Notes: generated from the letters alone by a model not told the origin. A stretch of 36,709 bases of DNA from Nitrospirota bacterium (GCA_016215155.1 JACRLQ010000074.1:1-36709); one strand, 5' to 3'; shown: positions 22,696 through 32,064, counted from the first letter of the stretch. Made by a program: numbers and translations.

Positions 22696-23189
22696 TTATA
22701 TATCAGGGCCCCGACGAGGCGGGCCGACAGGTCCCTCAAGACCCTGTCGGTAGCGGCCGCTTTCGAGGCCAGCAGGCCGCCGAAGTCGTCCGAAGCGGCA
22801 AAGGGCACTATAAAGGGTGAGCTGAAATTACGCATATCCACCGTCTTTCCGGCCTCATCAGTGAGTCTGAAGTCCGCATCGATGAGGACCCTGTATTCCC
22901 TGGTAATTCCGTCCTTTTCAGACAGGGACGGGATTTCGAAACGTTTTACGACACCTGAGAGTTTAAGCCCTGAAGCGCGACTGACGCCGACGCCCTGCTT
23001 CGATAATTCTTCTACCAATGCGCGATGGAGCACGTCTTCCAGGCCGGGCTCATCAGTCCTGTTTTCGATCGCCCCGACCCAGACTTCTTTAAAAGGCAGT
23101 GACGCCTGGCCATGCAGCGAGTAACCGCAGCCCTGAAGGACTAAAGCGGAAACCAGCAGCATCAAAATCCGGGCATTGAATTTTTTCAT
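22692..23189 (-). CDS. lptE: LPS-assembly lipoprotein LptE
   Basis: A 165-residue lipoprotein. The signal ends in the lipobox LQGC with Cys21, directly followed by GYSLHG, the classic LptE opening. WVGAIENRTDEPGLEDVLHRALVEEL is the conserved core. LptE plugs the outer-membrane LptD barrel that inserts LPS. Its position between leuS and holA is the usual one in many Gram-negative lineages. It starts 1 bp from the leuS stop and overlaps holA by 4 bp. Its presence shows that the host has an LPS outer membrane, relevant to the LpxL-like acyltransferase at 13852. Confidence 0.92.
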   Translation of the reverse strand: MKKFNARILMLLVSALVLQGCGYSLHGQASLPFKEVWVGAIENRTDEPGLEDVLHRALVEELSKQGVGVSRASGLKLSGVVKRFEIPSLSEKDGITREYRVLIDADFRLTDEAGKTVDMRNFSSPFIVPFAASDDFGGLLASKAAATDRVLRDLSARLVGALIYK

Positions 23190-25694
23190 TTACTGGCCTG
23201 CCACGATATTGACGAGTCTGCCTTTTACGACGATCACCTTTTTTATATTCATGCCGCCACTGAGCATCTTTTTTATCTCGGGGCTTGCGAGCGCGCGGTC
23301 CCTAAGCAGATCGTCGGCAAGCCCCGCCGGGACCAATACCTTGCCCCTCAGCTTCCCGTTGACCTGTATAACCAGTTCCACCTCGTCCTCCCTGGAGAGG
23401 TCCTCGTCCCAAAGAGGCCACGCCTCCTCCGATATGCACAGTCGCCCTTTATTCAGTCCCGCGGCGCCCCAGAGTTCTTCAGCTATATGAGGGGTAAAAG
23501 GCGCCAGAAGCAGCAGGACACTCTTGAGAGAGAAGCAGTAAACATCGAGGTCGGCCTTATCTTCGGGCTCATATGAGGCCATTTCGTTCGAGAGCTCCAT
23601 CAGCGCTGCAATAGCAGTGTTAAAATGGAACTCCCGTTCGATATCGGAGGTCACTTTTTTTATCGTCTGATGGGTCTTCCTGAGAAGTTCCCGCCCTGCC
23701 CTGGAGGTCTCCTCCGGCCTGATCACGGGCCCTCCCGAGGCGGAAATCCCCCTGACGGCGTCCACGCGTTTGTGGGCAAGGGCCCATATCCTGGTCAGGA
23801 ACCTGAAGGCCCCCTCGACCCCCTTGTCGGACCATTCGAGGTCCTTTTCAGGAGGGGCCGCAAACAGTGAAAAAAGCCTCGAGGTGTCGGCCCCGTATCT
23901 TTCTATAAGGTAGTTGGGGTCAACGACATTGCCCTTCGACTTGGACATCTTCGCGCCGTCCCTTATAACCATGCCCTGTGTCAGGAGGTTCTTAAAAGGC
24001 TCGCTCTGCTCAATTATCCCGAGGTCCCGCACGACCCTCGTAAAAAACCTGGAATATAGCAGGTGGAGCACGGCGTGCTCGACGCCTCCGACATACTGGT
24101 CCACGGGCATCCAGTGCCGAAGCTCCGGAGCGGCATGCCCCGCCTCGAACTTAAGGTCCTTAAGCCCCATGCAGTAGGCGATGTAGTACCATGAGGAATC
24201 GAAAAAAGTGTCCATCGTATCGGTCTCGCGCCTGGCCTGGCCTCCGCAGGACGGGCAGGAGGCATTCAAAAAGGAGGGGGAATCAAGCAGGGGCGATCCC
24301 CCCGTCCCCGTGAACTTTACGTCCTCGGGAAGTATCACCGGCAGGTCGCTTTCCCGGACGGCAACCGGACCGCACAGGTCGCAATATACGACCGGTATCG
24401 GGGTGCCCCAGTATCTCTGCCTGGAGATGCCCCAGTCGCGGAGCTTGTAGTTAATGACCTTTTTGCCGAGCCCTTTTTTCTCGATCAGCTCAGAGATCCG
24501 GGCTTTGCCGTCCTCACTGCCGAGACCCGTGAATTCACCGGAGTTTACAAGGGTCCCTTCGTCTTCATATGCCTCTTGCAGGGGCAATCCTTGTGATCGC
24601 CCGTTTTTTTGAGCGGAATCATGCCCGGCACCCAAAGGTTCTATTACCACCCTGACAGGCAGATCGTATTGTTTTGCGAAATCAAAGTCCCTCTGGTCGT
24701 GCGCGGGAACGGACATGATGGCGCCGGTGCCGTATTCCATCAGAACGAAGTTCGCGACATATATGGGGACCCTCTCGTCGTTGACGGGGTTTATGCAGTA
24801 GTGCCCGGTAAACAGGCCCATCTTCTCGTCGGCCTTTCCATAATGGGCCGTGATTTTTTCGAGCGCGACCTTGTCCGCCACAAGTTTTTTTGCAAGGGGG
24901 TGCGGCGGAGACAGGCATATGAACATCGCCCCAAACAGTGTGTCGGGCCTTGTGGTGATTATCCTTATTACATCCTCAGTACCGGCGACCCTGAAATCGA
25001 CCTCAAGCCCCTGGCTCCTGCCTATCCAGTTTTTCTGCATGAGGACGACCTTCTCGGGCCATCCGGCAAGATCATCGCAGGCCTTGAGGAGTTCCTCCGC
25101 GTAAGCGGTTATCTTGAGGAACCACTGAAAGAGTTCCTTCTGTACAACGCCGCTGTCGCACCGCCAGCATTGAGAGTCTATGACCTGCTCGTTGGCCAGC
25201 ACCGTCTCGCACGAAGGGCACCAGTTTACGTATGACGATTTGCGGTATGCAAGGCCTTTTTCGAGCATCTTGATAAAAAACCACTGGTTCCAGCGGTAAT
25301 ATTCAGGGCTGCATGTCGTGACCTCGCGGGACCAGTCGTAGCTCAGCCCGAGCCTGCCGAGCTGCTTTTTCATATAATCGATATTTTCGTAGGTCCATTT
25401 CGAAGGGTGGACGCCGTGTTTTATGGCGGCATTTTCAGCCGGCATCCCGAAGGAGTCCCATCCCATGGGGTGAAGGACATTGAACCCCTTCATCCTCTTA
25501 TATCTGGCGATCACATCGCCAATTGCATAATTCCTGACGTGGCCCATATGAATCCTGCCTGAGGGATAGGGAAACATTTCGAGACAGTAATATTTCTGAC
25601 GCGGGTCATCCTCCCCGCATCTGAAGATCTCCCTTTCAGCCCAGAAGGACTGCCACAGGGGTTCTATCTTTTGGGGATCATATCTTTCGTCCAA
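23190..25694 (-). CDS. leuS: Leucyl-tRNA synthetase
   Basis: An 834-residue class I synthetase, normal for bacterial LeuRS. The HIGH motif is HMGH (49-52) in [14 protein letters not shown], and KMSKS is at 582-586 in [24 protein letters not shown] and the paired CxxC elements are the zinc-binding segment; the CP1 editing domain (about 220-400) includes [12 protein letters not shown]. The anticodon-binding domain and C-terminal [12 protein letters not shown] complete it. Translation begins at TTG 25694 with ggaggt 8 bases upstream. It leads the leuS-lptE-holA operon; an 82-bp gap separates it from ccdA, so an internal promoter is possible. Confidence 0.97.
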   Translation of the reverse strand: MDERYDPQKIEPLWQSFWAEREIFRCGEDDPRQKYYCLEMFPYPSGRIHMGHVRNYAIGDVIARYKRMKGFNVLHPMGWDSFGMPAENAAIKHGVHPSKWTYENIDYMKKQLGRLGLSYDWSREVTTCSPEYYRWNQWFFIKMLEKGLAYRKSSYVNWCPSCETVLANEQVIDSQCWRCDSGVVQKELFQWFLKITAYAEELLKACDDLAGWPEKVVLMQKNWIGRSQGLEVDFRVAGTEDVIRIITTRPDTLFGAMFICLSPPHPLAKKLVADKVALEKITAHYGKADEKMGLFTGHYCINPVNDERVPIYVANFVLMEYGTGAIMSVPAHDQRDFDFAKQYDLPVRVVIEPLGAGHDSAQKNGRSQGLPLQEAYEDEGTLVNSGEFTGLGSEDGKARISELIEKKGLGKKVINYKLRDWGISRQRYWGTPIPVVYCDLCGPVAVRESDLPVILPEDVKFTGTGGSPLLDSPSFLNASCPSCGGQARRETDTMDTFFDSSWYYIAYCMGLKDLKFEAGHAAPELRHWMPVDQYVGGVEHAVLHLLYSRFFTRVVRDLGIIEQSEPFKNLLTQGMVIRDGAKMSKSKGNVVDPNYLIERYGADTSRLFSLFAAPPEKDLEWSDKGVEGAFRFLTRIWALAHKRVDAVRGISASGGPVIRPEETSRAGRELLRKTHQTIKKVTSDIEREFHFNTAIAALMELSNEMASYEPEDKADLDVYCFSLKSVLLLLAPFTPHIAEELWGAAGLNKGRLCISEEAWPLWDEDLSREDEVELVIQVNGKLRGKVLVPAGLADDLLRDRALASPEIKKMLSGGMNIKKVIVVKGRLVNIVAGQ

Positions 25695-25776
25695 CGTCTC
25701 TTACCTCCGAAAATATTTAAGGACACGGCATCCATCGATCGACACAGACCGGATATTATACCACGGAAGAGGCCGG

Positions 25777-26517
25777 CTACTTAAGCTTGATCAGCGACTC
25801 CGGATTGATGTCCGGGAAGAGCCCCGTGAGCTGGCGGACGTTGTTTGTGAGCATGAGCAGCCCGAAAATTATAAGCACCAGGCCGCTTAAGAGCATTATG
25901 TACTTCATGTATTTTCTGATCACGCCCGAATAGCTCAGGAAGGAGTTGAACATAAGAGACGACAGGAAGAAAGGAACGGCCAGCCCCAGGGAATAGACCC
26001 CCAGGAGCTTGAACCCGTATGACGCGGACCCCTGAGCACTCGCGTAAAGGAGGATAGTCCCTAAAATAGGGCCGATGCATGGCGTCCACGCCGCGGCAAA
26101 GGTCATGCCTACAAGAAATGACCCGGCATACCCCATGGGCCTTCCGCTCACATGGAATTTCACCTCCCTGGTAAGGAAATCGAGCTTCAGCACCCCCGAG
26201 ACGGAAAGGCCGAAGAAAATAACGAGGATACCTCCGCCCGTCCTTATCCAGTCCTGATACTGAAAAAGAAAATTCCCTATCGCGGACGATGAGGCCCCCA
26301 GGGCAAGGAATATTGTAGAAAACCCGGCTATGAAGGCGAGTGAATTGGTGATCGTAAGATAGCGGATCTTTTTTTTGTCGGCCCCGCTTTTTAAGTCTTC
26401 AAACGAAACACCCGTGATAAACGAAATGTAAGAAGGCATCAGCGGCAGGACGCAGGGAGACAGGAACGAAAGCAGTCCGGCGAAAAAGGCCAGGGGGAAA
26501 GAGATCTGGCCTATCAT
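25777..26517 (-). CDS. ccdA: Cytochrome c biogenesis / thiol-transfer protein CcdA
   Basis: A 246-residue inner-membrane protein with six hydrophobic helices. The two redox cysteines of the DsbD/CcdA family are visible: Cys22 in LSFLSPCVLPLMPSY and Cys147 in AAAWTPCIGPILG. It passes electrons from cytoplasmic thioredoxin to periplasmic thiol proteins, for haem ligation or disulfide reduction. The haem proteins and the Sec DsbA-like protein in this window are plausible recipients. It overlaps mogA by 4 bp. It has only the CcdA core, without the DsbD periplasmic domains. Confidence 0.92.
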   Translation of the reverse strand: MIGQISFPLAFFAGLLSFLSPCVLPLMPSYISFITGVSFEDLKSGADKKKIRYLTITNSLAFIAGFSTIFLALGASSSAIGNFLFQYQDWIRTGGGILVIFFGLSVSGVLKLDFLTREVKFHVSGRPMGYAGSFLVGMTFAAAWTPCIGPILGTILLYASAQGSASYGFKLLGVYSLGLAVPFFLSSLMFNSFLSYSGVIRKYMKYIMLLSGLVLIIFGLLMLTNNVRQLTGLFPDINPESLIKLK

Positions 26518-27011
26518 CGCGTTATTTCTCCATTACCGCAGTCCGCGGCGCATCCTTTGATCTTTTCGACCGCGTGGGGTATGACCTCGAGGATTACCTC
26601 CAGGCACTCCCTTATGGCCTTCGGACTACCCGGCATATTGATGATAAGCGCATTGCCCCTGACCCCCGCGACAGCCCTCGAAAGCATGGACCTCGGCGTC
26701 TTTTTCATGCCGCCCGCCCTCATGGCCTCGCCGATGCCGGGAATTTCCCTGTCGATGACCTCGAGTGTCGCATCGGGGGTAACATCGCGGGGGGAAAGGC
26801 CCGTGCCGCCGGTCGTAAGGACCAGGTCCGCCAGAAGCGAATACTCGATAAGTTTTTCCTTGATCAGTTCTTTTTCATCAGGAATGACTTCATAAAAATC
26901 CACTCGCGCGCCGATCCCCTTTACGATCTCTTTTATGGCAGGTCCGCTTAAGTCCTCGCGCTCTCCGCGCGAACCTTTATCGCTCATCGTTATCACGGCC
27001 GCCCTGATCAC
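26514..27011 (-). CDS. mogA: Molybdopterin adenylyltransferase (MogA/MoaB)
   Basis: A 165-residue MoCF-domain protein. TMSDKGSRGEREDLSGP opens it, TTGGTGLSPRDVTPDAT is the conserved nucleotide/molybdopterin loop, and NMPGSPKA is the second signature. It adenylates molybdopterin before Mo or W insertion. It overlaps both neighbours by 4 bp (MOSC protein upstream, ccdA downstream), a tight operon. In related bacteria MOSC and MogA occur as fused proteins, consistent with this order. It implies molybdenum or tungsten enzymes elsewhere in the genome. Confidence 0.93.
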   Translation of the reverse strand: MIRAAVITMSDKGSRGEREDLSGPAIKEIVKGIGARVDFYEVIPDEKELIKEKLIEYSLLADLVLTTGGTGLSPRDVTPDATLEVIDREIPGIGEAMRAGGMKKTPRSMLSRAVAGVRGNALIINMPGSPKAIRECLEVILEVIPHAVEKIKGCAADCGNGEITR

Positions 27012-27451
27012 TGCTTTACCGTGTCTATGACGTCACCCGGCCTTACTTTGCCGCCCTTGAGGACCTTTATGAAGATGCCCTCCGTCGGCATCACACAGTC
27101 CCCGGCCTGGTAGTAGATCGAACATCGGGTGTGGCATTCCTTGCCGATCTGGCTCACTTCCCCGACTACATCATCGCCTATCGATAATCCCGTGCCAAGC
27201 GGCAGAGAAAGCAGATCAATCCCCTCGGTCGTTATATTTTCAGCGAAATCGCCGGGCTTGACATCCAGCCCCTTTTCCCGCATCTTCCTTATACTCTCCA
27301 GGGCGAGCAGACTGACCTGCCGGTGCCACTCAGAAGACGCATGCGCGTCGCCTTCAATCCCATAGTCCGCATTGACCGATATTTCAGGCACGGGCTTTTT
27401 TCGCACGCCTTTTTTTTCGCTGGTATTTACGGAAATTACAGTGCCGGACAT
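27008..27451 (-). CDS. MOSC-domain protein
   Basis: A 147-residue stand-alone MOSC domain, related to the C-terminal domain of molybdenum-cofactor sulfurase. YGIEGDAHAS (30-39), then HRQVSLLALESI, and the Cys-rich KECHTRCSIYYQAGDCVMPTEGIF (104-127) hold Cys106, Cys110 and Cys119; Cys119 sits in the position typical of the reactive Cys. It probably handles cofactor sulfuration or trafficking with MogA, which starts within its last 4 bp. No ribosome site precedes ATG 27451. Only 36 bp separates it from the divergent synthetase-like gene, so their promoters must overlap. Confidence 0.88.
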   Translation of the reverse strand: MSGTVISVNTSEKKGVRKKPVPEISVNADYGIEGDAHASSEWHRQVSLLALESIRKMREKGLDVKPGDFAENITTEGIDLLSLPLGTGLSIGDDVVGEVSQIGKECHTRCSIYYQAGDCVMPTEGIFIKVLKGGKVRPGDVIDTVKQ

Positions 27452-27487
27452 GGTTTAAACTAACACAAAATCGGGTAAAATATCATT

Positions 27488-28705
27488 ATGCTGAGGCTTT
27501 TCAACTCCATGGGAAGACGCGTCGAGATATTCCGTCCGGTCTCGAAAAAAGCGGTCACCGTCTTCACCTGCGGCCCTTCCGTGTATCAGAGGTCCCATAT
27601 CGGGAATTTCAGGACTTTTCTGTTTGAGGACGTGCTGGTGCGCTACCTCGAATACTCCGGCTACGCTGTAATACGCGGTATGAATTTCACGGACCTCGAG
27701 GACAAGGCGATACGCGAGGCCCTAACTAAAAAAGTGACGATGAGGGACCTCACGAGGGCGAATATGAGGTCCTTTCTCTCCGAGATGAAACTTCTTCGGA
27801 TGAAGGTCCCCGACTATCTGCCCGTGGCGTCGGAGCATGTCGCGGAAATGGCCCTTATCATCGGACAGCTGGTCAGAGAGGGCCATGCTTACTGGTATAA
27901 GGGGAATGTCTATTATGATCCGCTGACCTTCGAGGGGTTCGGAAAGCTCTATGGCCTCAATATGACGTCATGGCCTAAAAACAAAAGACGGTTTCATCGG
28001 GACACATACCCCGGCACGCAATGGAACATGGGCGATTTCATCCTCTGGCACGGGCACAGGCCCGGCGACCCTTTTTTCAGGGAGACGCCGATCGGCGCCG
28101 GAAGACCCTCATGGAATGTCCAGGACCCCGCGCTCGTCGGACTGTATTTCGATGAAACGCTTTCGATCTACTGCGGCGGCATAGATAACCTCGTCAGACA
28201 TCATGATTATTCGATCTCGATCCTGGAGGCCGTAAAACCCTATCCCATGGCGCGGTTCTGGCTGCACTGCCATCACGTTGTGGTGAAGGGGCGGAAGATG
28301 TCCAAAAGCAGGGGAAACATCCATTACACGGATACTCTTTCAGACCTCGGATATACTCCCGAGGAGATAAGGTTCTTCCTGATCTACGGCCATTACCGCA
28401 AACAGTTGAGCTATTCGGACAGGGCGATGCGGCAGACCGCGCAAAGGCTGAGAGCTTTGAAAATAATCCTCAATAAGATCAAAAAGAAGGCAGGCAGGGC
28501 CGACGGGGAAGCCGGCGCGGTTTCGAAAGCGCTGCTTGGTATTTTTGCGCGGCATATGGACGATGACCTCGACGTTAGGGCCGCCTTCGACGGACTGCAT
28601 AAGCGGCTTTCGGATATTGATATCGACCCGATGACAAAAGAAGAGGCCTCAGGGATAATTGACGCCCTTAAGAAAATAGACATGGTGCTTCAGGTGTTGT
28701 TTTAA
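27488..28705 (+). CDS. Cysteinyl-tRNA-synthetase-like protein with altered zinc site
   Basis: A 405-residue class I synthetase-fold protein related to CysRS (about 460) and to MshC (about 410). Opening FTCGPSVYQRSHIGNFR, MNFTDLEDKAI and KMSKS (270-274) show the family. Key differences: HIGH is HIGN (37-40). Of the four CysRS zinc ligands, Cys28 is kept; the second Cys is Asp213 (GRPSWNVQD in place of GRPGWHIEC), His238 is kept, and the Glu is Ser242 (HHDYS for HHENE). CysRS selects cysteine through that zinc, so this protein may activate another amino acid or act as a non-tRNA ligase. It lacks much of the anticodon domain. No ribosome site is visible; a TAAAAT lies 7 bases before the ATG. Confidence 0.85.
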   Translation: MLRLFNSMGRRVEIFRPVSKKAVTVFTCGPSVYQRSHIGNFRTFLFEDVLVRYLEYSGYAVIRGMNFTDLEDKAIREALTKKVTMRDLTRANMRSFLSEMKLLRMKVPDYLPVASEHVAEMALIIGQLVREGHAYWYKGNVYYDPLTFEGFGKLYGLNMTSWPKNKRRFHRDTYPGTQWNMGDFILWHGHRPGDPFFRETPIGAGRPSWNVQDPALVGLYFDETLSIYCGGIDNLVRHHDYSISILEAVKPYPMARFWLHCHHVVVKGRKMSKSRGNIHYTDTLSDLGYTPEEIRFFLIYGHYRKQLSYSDRAMRQTAQRLRALKIILNKIKKKAGRADGEAGAVSKALLGIFARHMDDDLDVRAAFDGLHKRLSDIDIDPMTKEEASGIIDALKKIDMVLQVLF

Positions 28706-28718
28706 GGTCTCGGGCGTT

Positions 28719-28790
28719 GCCGCTTTGGCGTCAGGAGGACTAAGCCGCTTTCAGATGCCGAAGCCAAAAGCGGGACTACTTAAAAGCGGC
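28719..28790. repeat. Nested inverted repeats downstream of the synthetase-like gene
   Basis: gccgcttt occurs at 28719-28726 and 28744-28751, and its complement aaagcgg at 28767-28773 and, extended to aaagcggc, at 28783-28790. The outer arms pair over 8 bp and the inner over 7 bp; the crossed pairing is also possible. No T run follows, so a standard terminator is unlikely. Confidence 0.55.
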
Positions 28791-28883
28791 CGCGGCAGTA
28801 TGTAAAACCGGACCCGGGTGAGACTGCCGGGCCCGCCTGTAACGCATATTGAGAAATCCCTTTTGCCGTGTTATTCTTCCTTT

Positions 28884-29861
28884 ATGCCGAGAAAACTTTA
28901 TCCTCTATATATATGTCTGACTCTATGCTCTGTTTTAGCCGTCTCGGGCTGTGAAAAAAAACAGGCCGGTCATTATAGCGGATACGCGGAAGGTGAATTC
29001 GTGCTGGTTGCGGCCCCCGCCGCCGGACGCCTTGAGAAAAGATGGGTGCAGCGCGGACAGGAGGTGAAGGCAGGAGCGCCGCTTTTTATACTTGAGCAGG
29101 AAAATGAAAAGGCGTCGCGGCGCGAGGCTGAGGCCCGTTTGCGCACGGCCGATGCAAGACTGTCTAACCTGACCCGCGGACGCCGGCCTTCGGAAATCGA
29201 TGCCCTTATTGCCGGCGCGGCCCAGGCGGATGCCGCGAAAAAACTCTCTCTGACCCAGCTTGAGCGTTTTGAAAAGCTCTTCGCCTCAGGCTACATATCG
29301 AGGGAACAGCTGGACGAGGCCAGGACCGCGAACGCCACGAATACCGCGCGCGTGGCGGAAGCGGAGGCCCGGCTTCGGTCTGCCAGGGAGTCTCTGGGAC
29401 GCGACAAGGAGATAGAGGGCGCCCGCACTGAGGTTGAGGCCGCATCGGCGGCCCTTGCCCAGAGCAACTGGCGCCTCTCGCAGCGGGCGGCGCATGCCCC
29501 CTCCGCCGCCCTGGTGTATGATACTTTTTATTCTGAGGGCGAGTGGGTCCCCGCGGGAAGTCCCGTGGTGAGTCTGCTGCCTCCGGGGAACCTCAAGTTT
29601 CGTTTTTATGTGCCTGAGACCGTGGCAGGCTCCATAAAACCCGGTCAGACTGTCCAGGCCTCCTGTGACGGGTGCGGAAAACCGATGACGGCCCTGGTAA
29701 GCTATATATCCCGGCAACCCGAATATACCCCTCCCGTCATCTATAGCCGGGACCAGAGGACACGGCTGGTATTTCTTGTCGAGGCCATCCCCGGTCCGGA
29801 ATACGCGGGCCGGGTCAATCCGGGTCAGCCGGTGGATATCTGGCTTAAGTGGACCCCTTGA
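28884..29861 (+). CDS. HlyD-family periplasmic adaptor lipoprotein
   Basis: I start at ATG 28884 (325 residues) because it is followed by a lipoprotein signal ending LAVSGC (Cys23); an upstream GTG (28818) would bury it. Next comes the adaptor core: a biotinyl-lipoyl half (VLVAAPAAGRLEKRWVQRGQEVKAGAPLFIL, about 37-70), a long Ala/Arg/Glu coiled coil (about 75-195), and a beta-barrel with EGEWVPAGSPVVSLLPPG. It links an inner-membrane transporter to an outer-membrane channel. It overlaps the ABC ATPase start by one base (TGATG). The organisation resembles E. coli ybhG-ybhF-ybhS/R. No ribosome site is evident at the ATG. Confidence 0.88.
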   Translation: MPRKLYPLYICLTLCSVLAVSGCEKKQAGHYSGYAEGEFVLVAAPAAGRLEKRWVQRGQEVKAGAPLFILEQENEKASRREAEARLRTADARLSNLTRGRRPSEIDALIAGAAQADAAKKLSLTQLERFEKLFASGYISREQLDEARTANATNTARVAEAEARLRSARESLGRDKEIEGARTEVEAASAALAQSNWRLSQRAAHAPSAALVYDTFYSEGEWVPAGSPVVSLLPPGNLKFRFYVPETVAGSIKPGQTVQASCDGCGKPMTALVSYISRQPEYTPPVIYSRDQRTRLVFLVEAIPGPEYAGRVNPGQPVDIWLKWTP

Positions 29862-30787
29862 TGGACCCCGGACCAGCCGTCGACGTCAGGGGCCTGAATA
29901 AATATTTCGGCAAAAAGCATGTGGTGCGGGACCTGTCCCTTCAGGTCAGGCGGGGCGAGATATTCGGTTTCCTCGGACCAAACGGCAGCGGGAAGACGAC
30001 GTCCATCAGGCTTTTATGCGGTCTTCTGACCCCTGATTCCGGCAGCGGGACCTGTCTGGGCTTTGATATCGCGCGTGAAACAGCGGCCATCAAACGTGAA
30101 GTAGGCTATATGACCCAGCGGTTTTCGCTCTGGGAGGACCTGACGATCCGGGAGAACCTTGAGTTCGTTTCGAGGATGTACGGCATGAAAAACCGTAGTC
30201 GGGCCGTCTCGGAGGCCCTTGAGAACCTCGGGCTTTCCTCCCGCCAGGGGCAGCTTGCGGGCACGCTCTCCGGCGGATGGAAACAGAGGCTTTCTCTTGC
30301 GTCATGTATGCTCCACAATCCTCATCTGCTCCTTCTGGACGAACCTACCGCGGGCGTCGATCCGAGGGCGCGGAGAGATTTCTGGGACCATATCAACGAG
30401 CTTGCCGGAAGCGGCATCACGGTCCTGGTTTCCACTCACTATATGGACGAGGCCGAGCGTTGCCACCGTCTGGCGTATATCGCGTACGGCCGTCTGCTCG
30501 TCTCGGGCACCTCGGAAGAGGTGATAGGCTCGCAGGCCCTCGCCGGTTATGAGGTGACGGGTCCTGATCTGCCGCGCTATGCGGCGCTGCTCCGGGGGCT
30601 GCCGTTTCCGGTGCAGGTGACCGCCTTCGGGGCCACTCTGCACGTGGTGGGCAGCGACTCCACGGCTCTGAATGATCTCGCTCAGCGGATGAAAAAGGAG
30701 GATTCCCATGATTGGAAGCCCATCAGTCCGGGTCTTGAGGACGTCTTCATCAGTCTGATGGAAAAGGCGGAGGAGGACATTACGTGA
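29861..30787 (+). CDS. ABC transporter ATPase (YbhF/ABC-2 type)
   Basis: A 308-residue ATPase starting at ATG 29861 inside TGATG; GTG 29849 is an alternative. Walker A GPNGSGKTT, Q-loop YMTQRFSLWEDLT, signature LSGGW, Walker B LLLLDEPTAGVD and the switch His in STHYMDEAERC are all present. The signature is LSGGWKQR rather than LSGGQ, as in many YbhF/CcmA-like drug or lipid exporters. Only one nucleotide-binding domain is present, where YbhF has two. The C-terminal 80 residues form the usual extension. It drives the permease 10 bp downstream with the HlyD adaptor; the substrate is unknown. Confidence 0.92.
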   Translation: MDPGPAVDVRGLNKYFGKKHVVRDLSLQVRRGEIFGFLGPNGSGKTTSIRLLCGLLTPDSGSGTCLGFDIARETAAIKREVGYMTQRFSLWEDLTIRENLEFVSRMYGMKNRSRAVSEALENLGLSSRQGQLAGTLSGGWKQRLSLASCMLHNPHLLLLDEPTAGVDPRARRDFWDHINELAGSGITVLVSTHYMDEAERCHRLAYIAYGRLLVSGTSEEVIGSQALAGYEVTGPDLPRYAALLRGLPFPVQVTAFGATLHVVGSDSTALNDLAQRMKKEDSHDWKPISPGLEDVFISLMEKAEEDIT

Positions 30788-30797
30788 GGCGGGCCCG

Positions 30798-31934
30798 ATG
30801 ATATCAGGGTTTTCATGGCTCAGGTGGTCGGGCATAATTTTTAAGGAGTTTATCCAGTTAAAGAGGGACCGTCTGACGTTCGCAATGGTCGTCGGGATCC
30901 CTATAATGCAGCTTACCCTCTTTGGGTATGCCATAAACTCGGACCCCAAAAATCTTCCCTCCGCCGCCCTCATCGCCGATCACGGCCCCTTTGGAAGGGC
31001 GGTCCTTCAGGGGCTTGACAATAGCGACTATTTCCGGATCGTCAGGGAGATATCGGATGCGGCCGACGCGGACAGGCTGCTAGCGGAAGGAGATGTGCAG
31101 TTCGTCGTTACCATTCCCGGGGATTTCGACAGAAAACTGGCACGGGGGGAGAGACCGGCGCTTTTTATAGAAGCCGACGCGACGGACCCCAGCGCCACGG
31201 GCAACGCTCTCGCGGCGGTAGCCGGTATTGTCCGCGCGTCTTTGGCGCGCGATCTCCAGGGGACACTGGGAAGGCTGGCGCCACTTTCCGATCCCGTGGA
31301 TATACGCGTGCACCGCAGGTATAACCCGGAAGGCGTCACGTCCTTCAACATCGTGCCGGGCCTGATAGGGACGATCCTCACGATGACCATGATCCTGCTG
31401 ACGGGTCTTGCGATGACGCGGGAGAGGGAGCGCGGGACGTTCGAGAACCTGCTTGCGACGCCGGCGCTCCCGATAGAGGTCATGACCGGCAAGATAGTCC
31501 CTTACATACTGATCGGCCTTATTCAGGTCTCCCTGCTGATCGCCGCCGCTTATTTCATCTTCAACGTCCCTATGGTGGGCAGCCTGGCGCTGCTTTATCT
31601 GTCCGTGCTGATCTTCATCGCGGCAAACCTTACTCTCGGTATCACCTTTTCGTCCATAGCCCGCAACCAACTCCAGGCGATGCAGATGACTTTTTTCTTT
31701 TTCCTGCCGTCGATCCTTCTTTCGGGCTTCATGTTCCCGTTCCGGGGGATGCCCCAGTGGGCGCAGTGGGTAGGGTCGATTTTTCCGCTGACGCATTTCC
31801 TCCGGATAGTGCGCGGGATCATGCTGAAGGGCAACACCTTCGCCGAACTATGGCCGAACCTGTGGCCGATCCTCGCCTTTATTTCGGTGGTCATAGCCCT
31901 GGGCCTCCTTGTTTACAGGAAGACCCTCGATTGA
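30798..31934 (+). CDS. ABC-2 type permease (YbhR/YbhS-like)
   Basis: A 378-residue membrane protein: a first helix (about 25-47) after FKEFIQLKRDRLTFAM, a large periplasmic domain (about 50-175), then five helices. ERERGTFENLLATPA before a helix, and FPFRGMPQWAQWVGSIFPLTHFLRIVRGIMLKG near the end, are hallmarks of ABC-2 permeases of the YbhR/YhhJ group. It dimerises and works with the ATPase just upstream and the HlyD adaptor. E. coli has two permeases (YbhS and YbhR); here there is one, so it may act as a homodimer. No outer-membrane partner (TolC) is in the window. Confidence 0.92.
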   Translation: MISGFSWLRWSGIIFKEFIQLKRDRLTFAMVVGIPIMQLTLFGYAINSDPKNLPSAALIADHGPFGRAVLQGLDNSDYFRIVREISDAADADRLLAEGDVQFVVTIPGDFDRKLARGERPALFIEADATDPSATGNALAAVAGIVRASLARDLQGTLGRLAPLSDPVDIRVHRRYNPEGVTSFNIVPGLIGTILTMTMILLTGLAMTRERERGTFENLLATPALPIEVMTGKIVPYILIGLIQVSLLIAAAYFIFNVPMVGSLALLYLSVLIFIAANLTLGITFSSIARNQLQAMQMTFFFFLPSILLSGFMFPFRGMPQWAQWVGSIFPLTHFLRIVRGIMLKGNTFAELWPNLWPILAFISVVIALGLLVYRKTLD

Positions 31935-32007
31935 GCCGGACCGTCCATTCCGCGGCTTCCGCATGACACCTCATTAAGATTCCTGATAGGCATATAAGCC
32001 GGGGCCT

Positions 32008-32064
32008 AAAATTATAATTTTAAGTTGACAACCTGTTCCACCTTGATGCTATCCTTAATAGCAT
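32008..32064 (+). promoter_or_regulatory. Promoter with palindromic operator upstream of the monohaem protein gene
   Basis: A perfect AT palindrome, aaaattataatttt (32008-32021), precedes a consensus -35 TTGACA (32025-32030). A -10-like tatcct lies at 32050-32055 (19-bp spacing, slightly long). Over it sits a perfect inverted repeat, atgctat-N5-atagcat (32046-32064). This suggests a regulated promoter with a repressor site over the -10. It is about 140 bp upstream of the ATG, so the leader is long. Confidence 0.5.

Noticed and set aside
24609-25235. A 208-codon plus-strand frame inside leuS
   Set aside because: It is antisense to well-conserved LeuRS motifs, a shadow frame.
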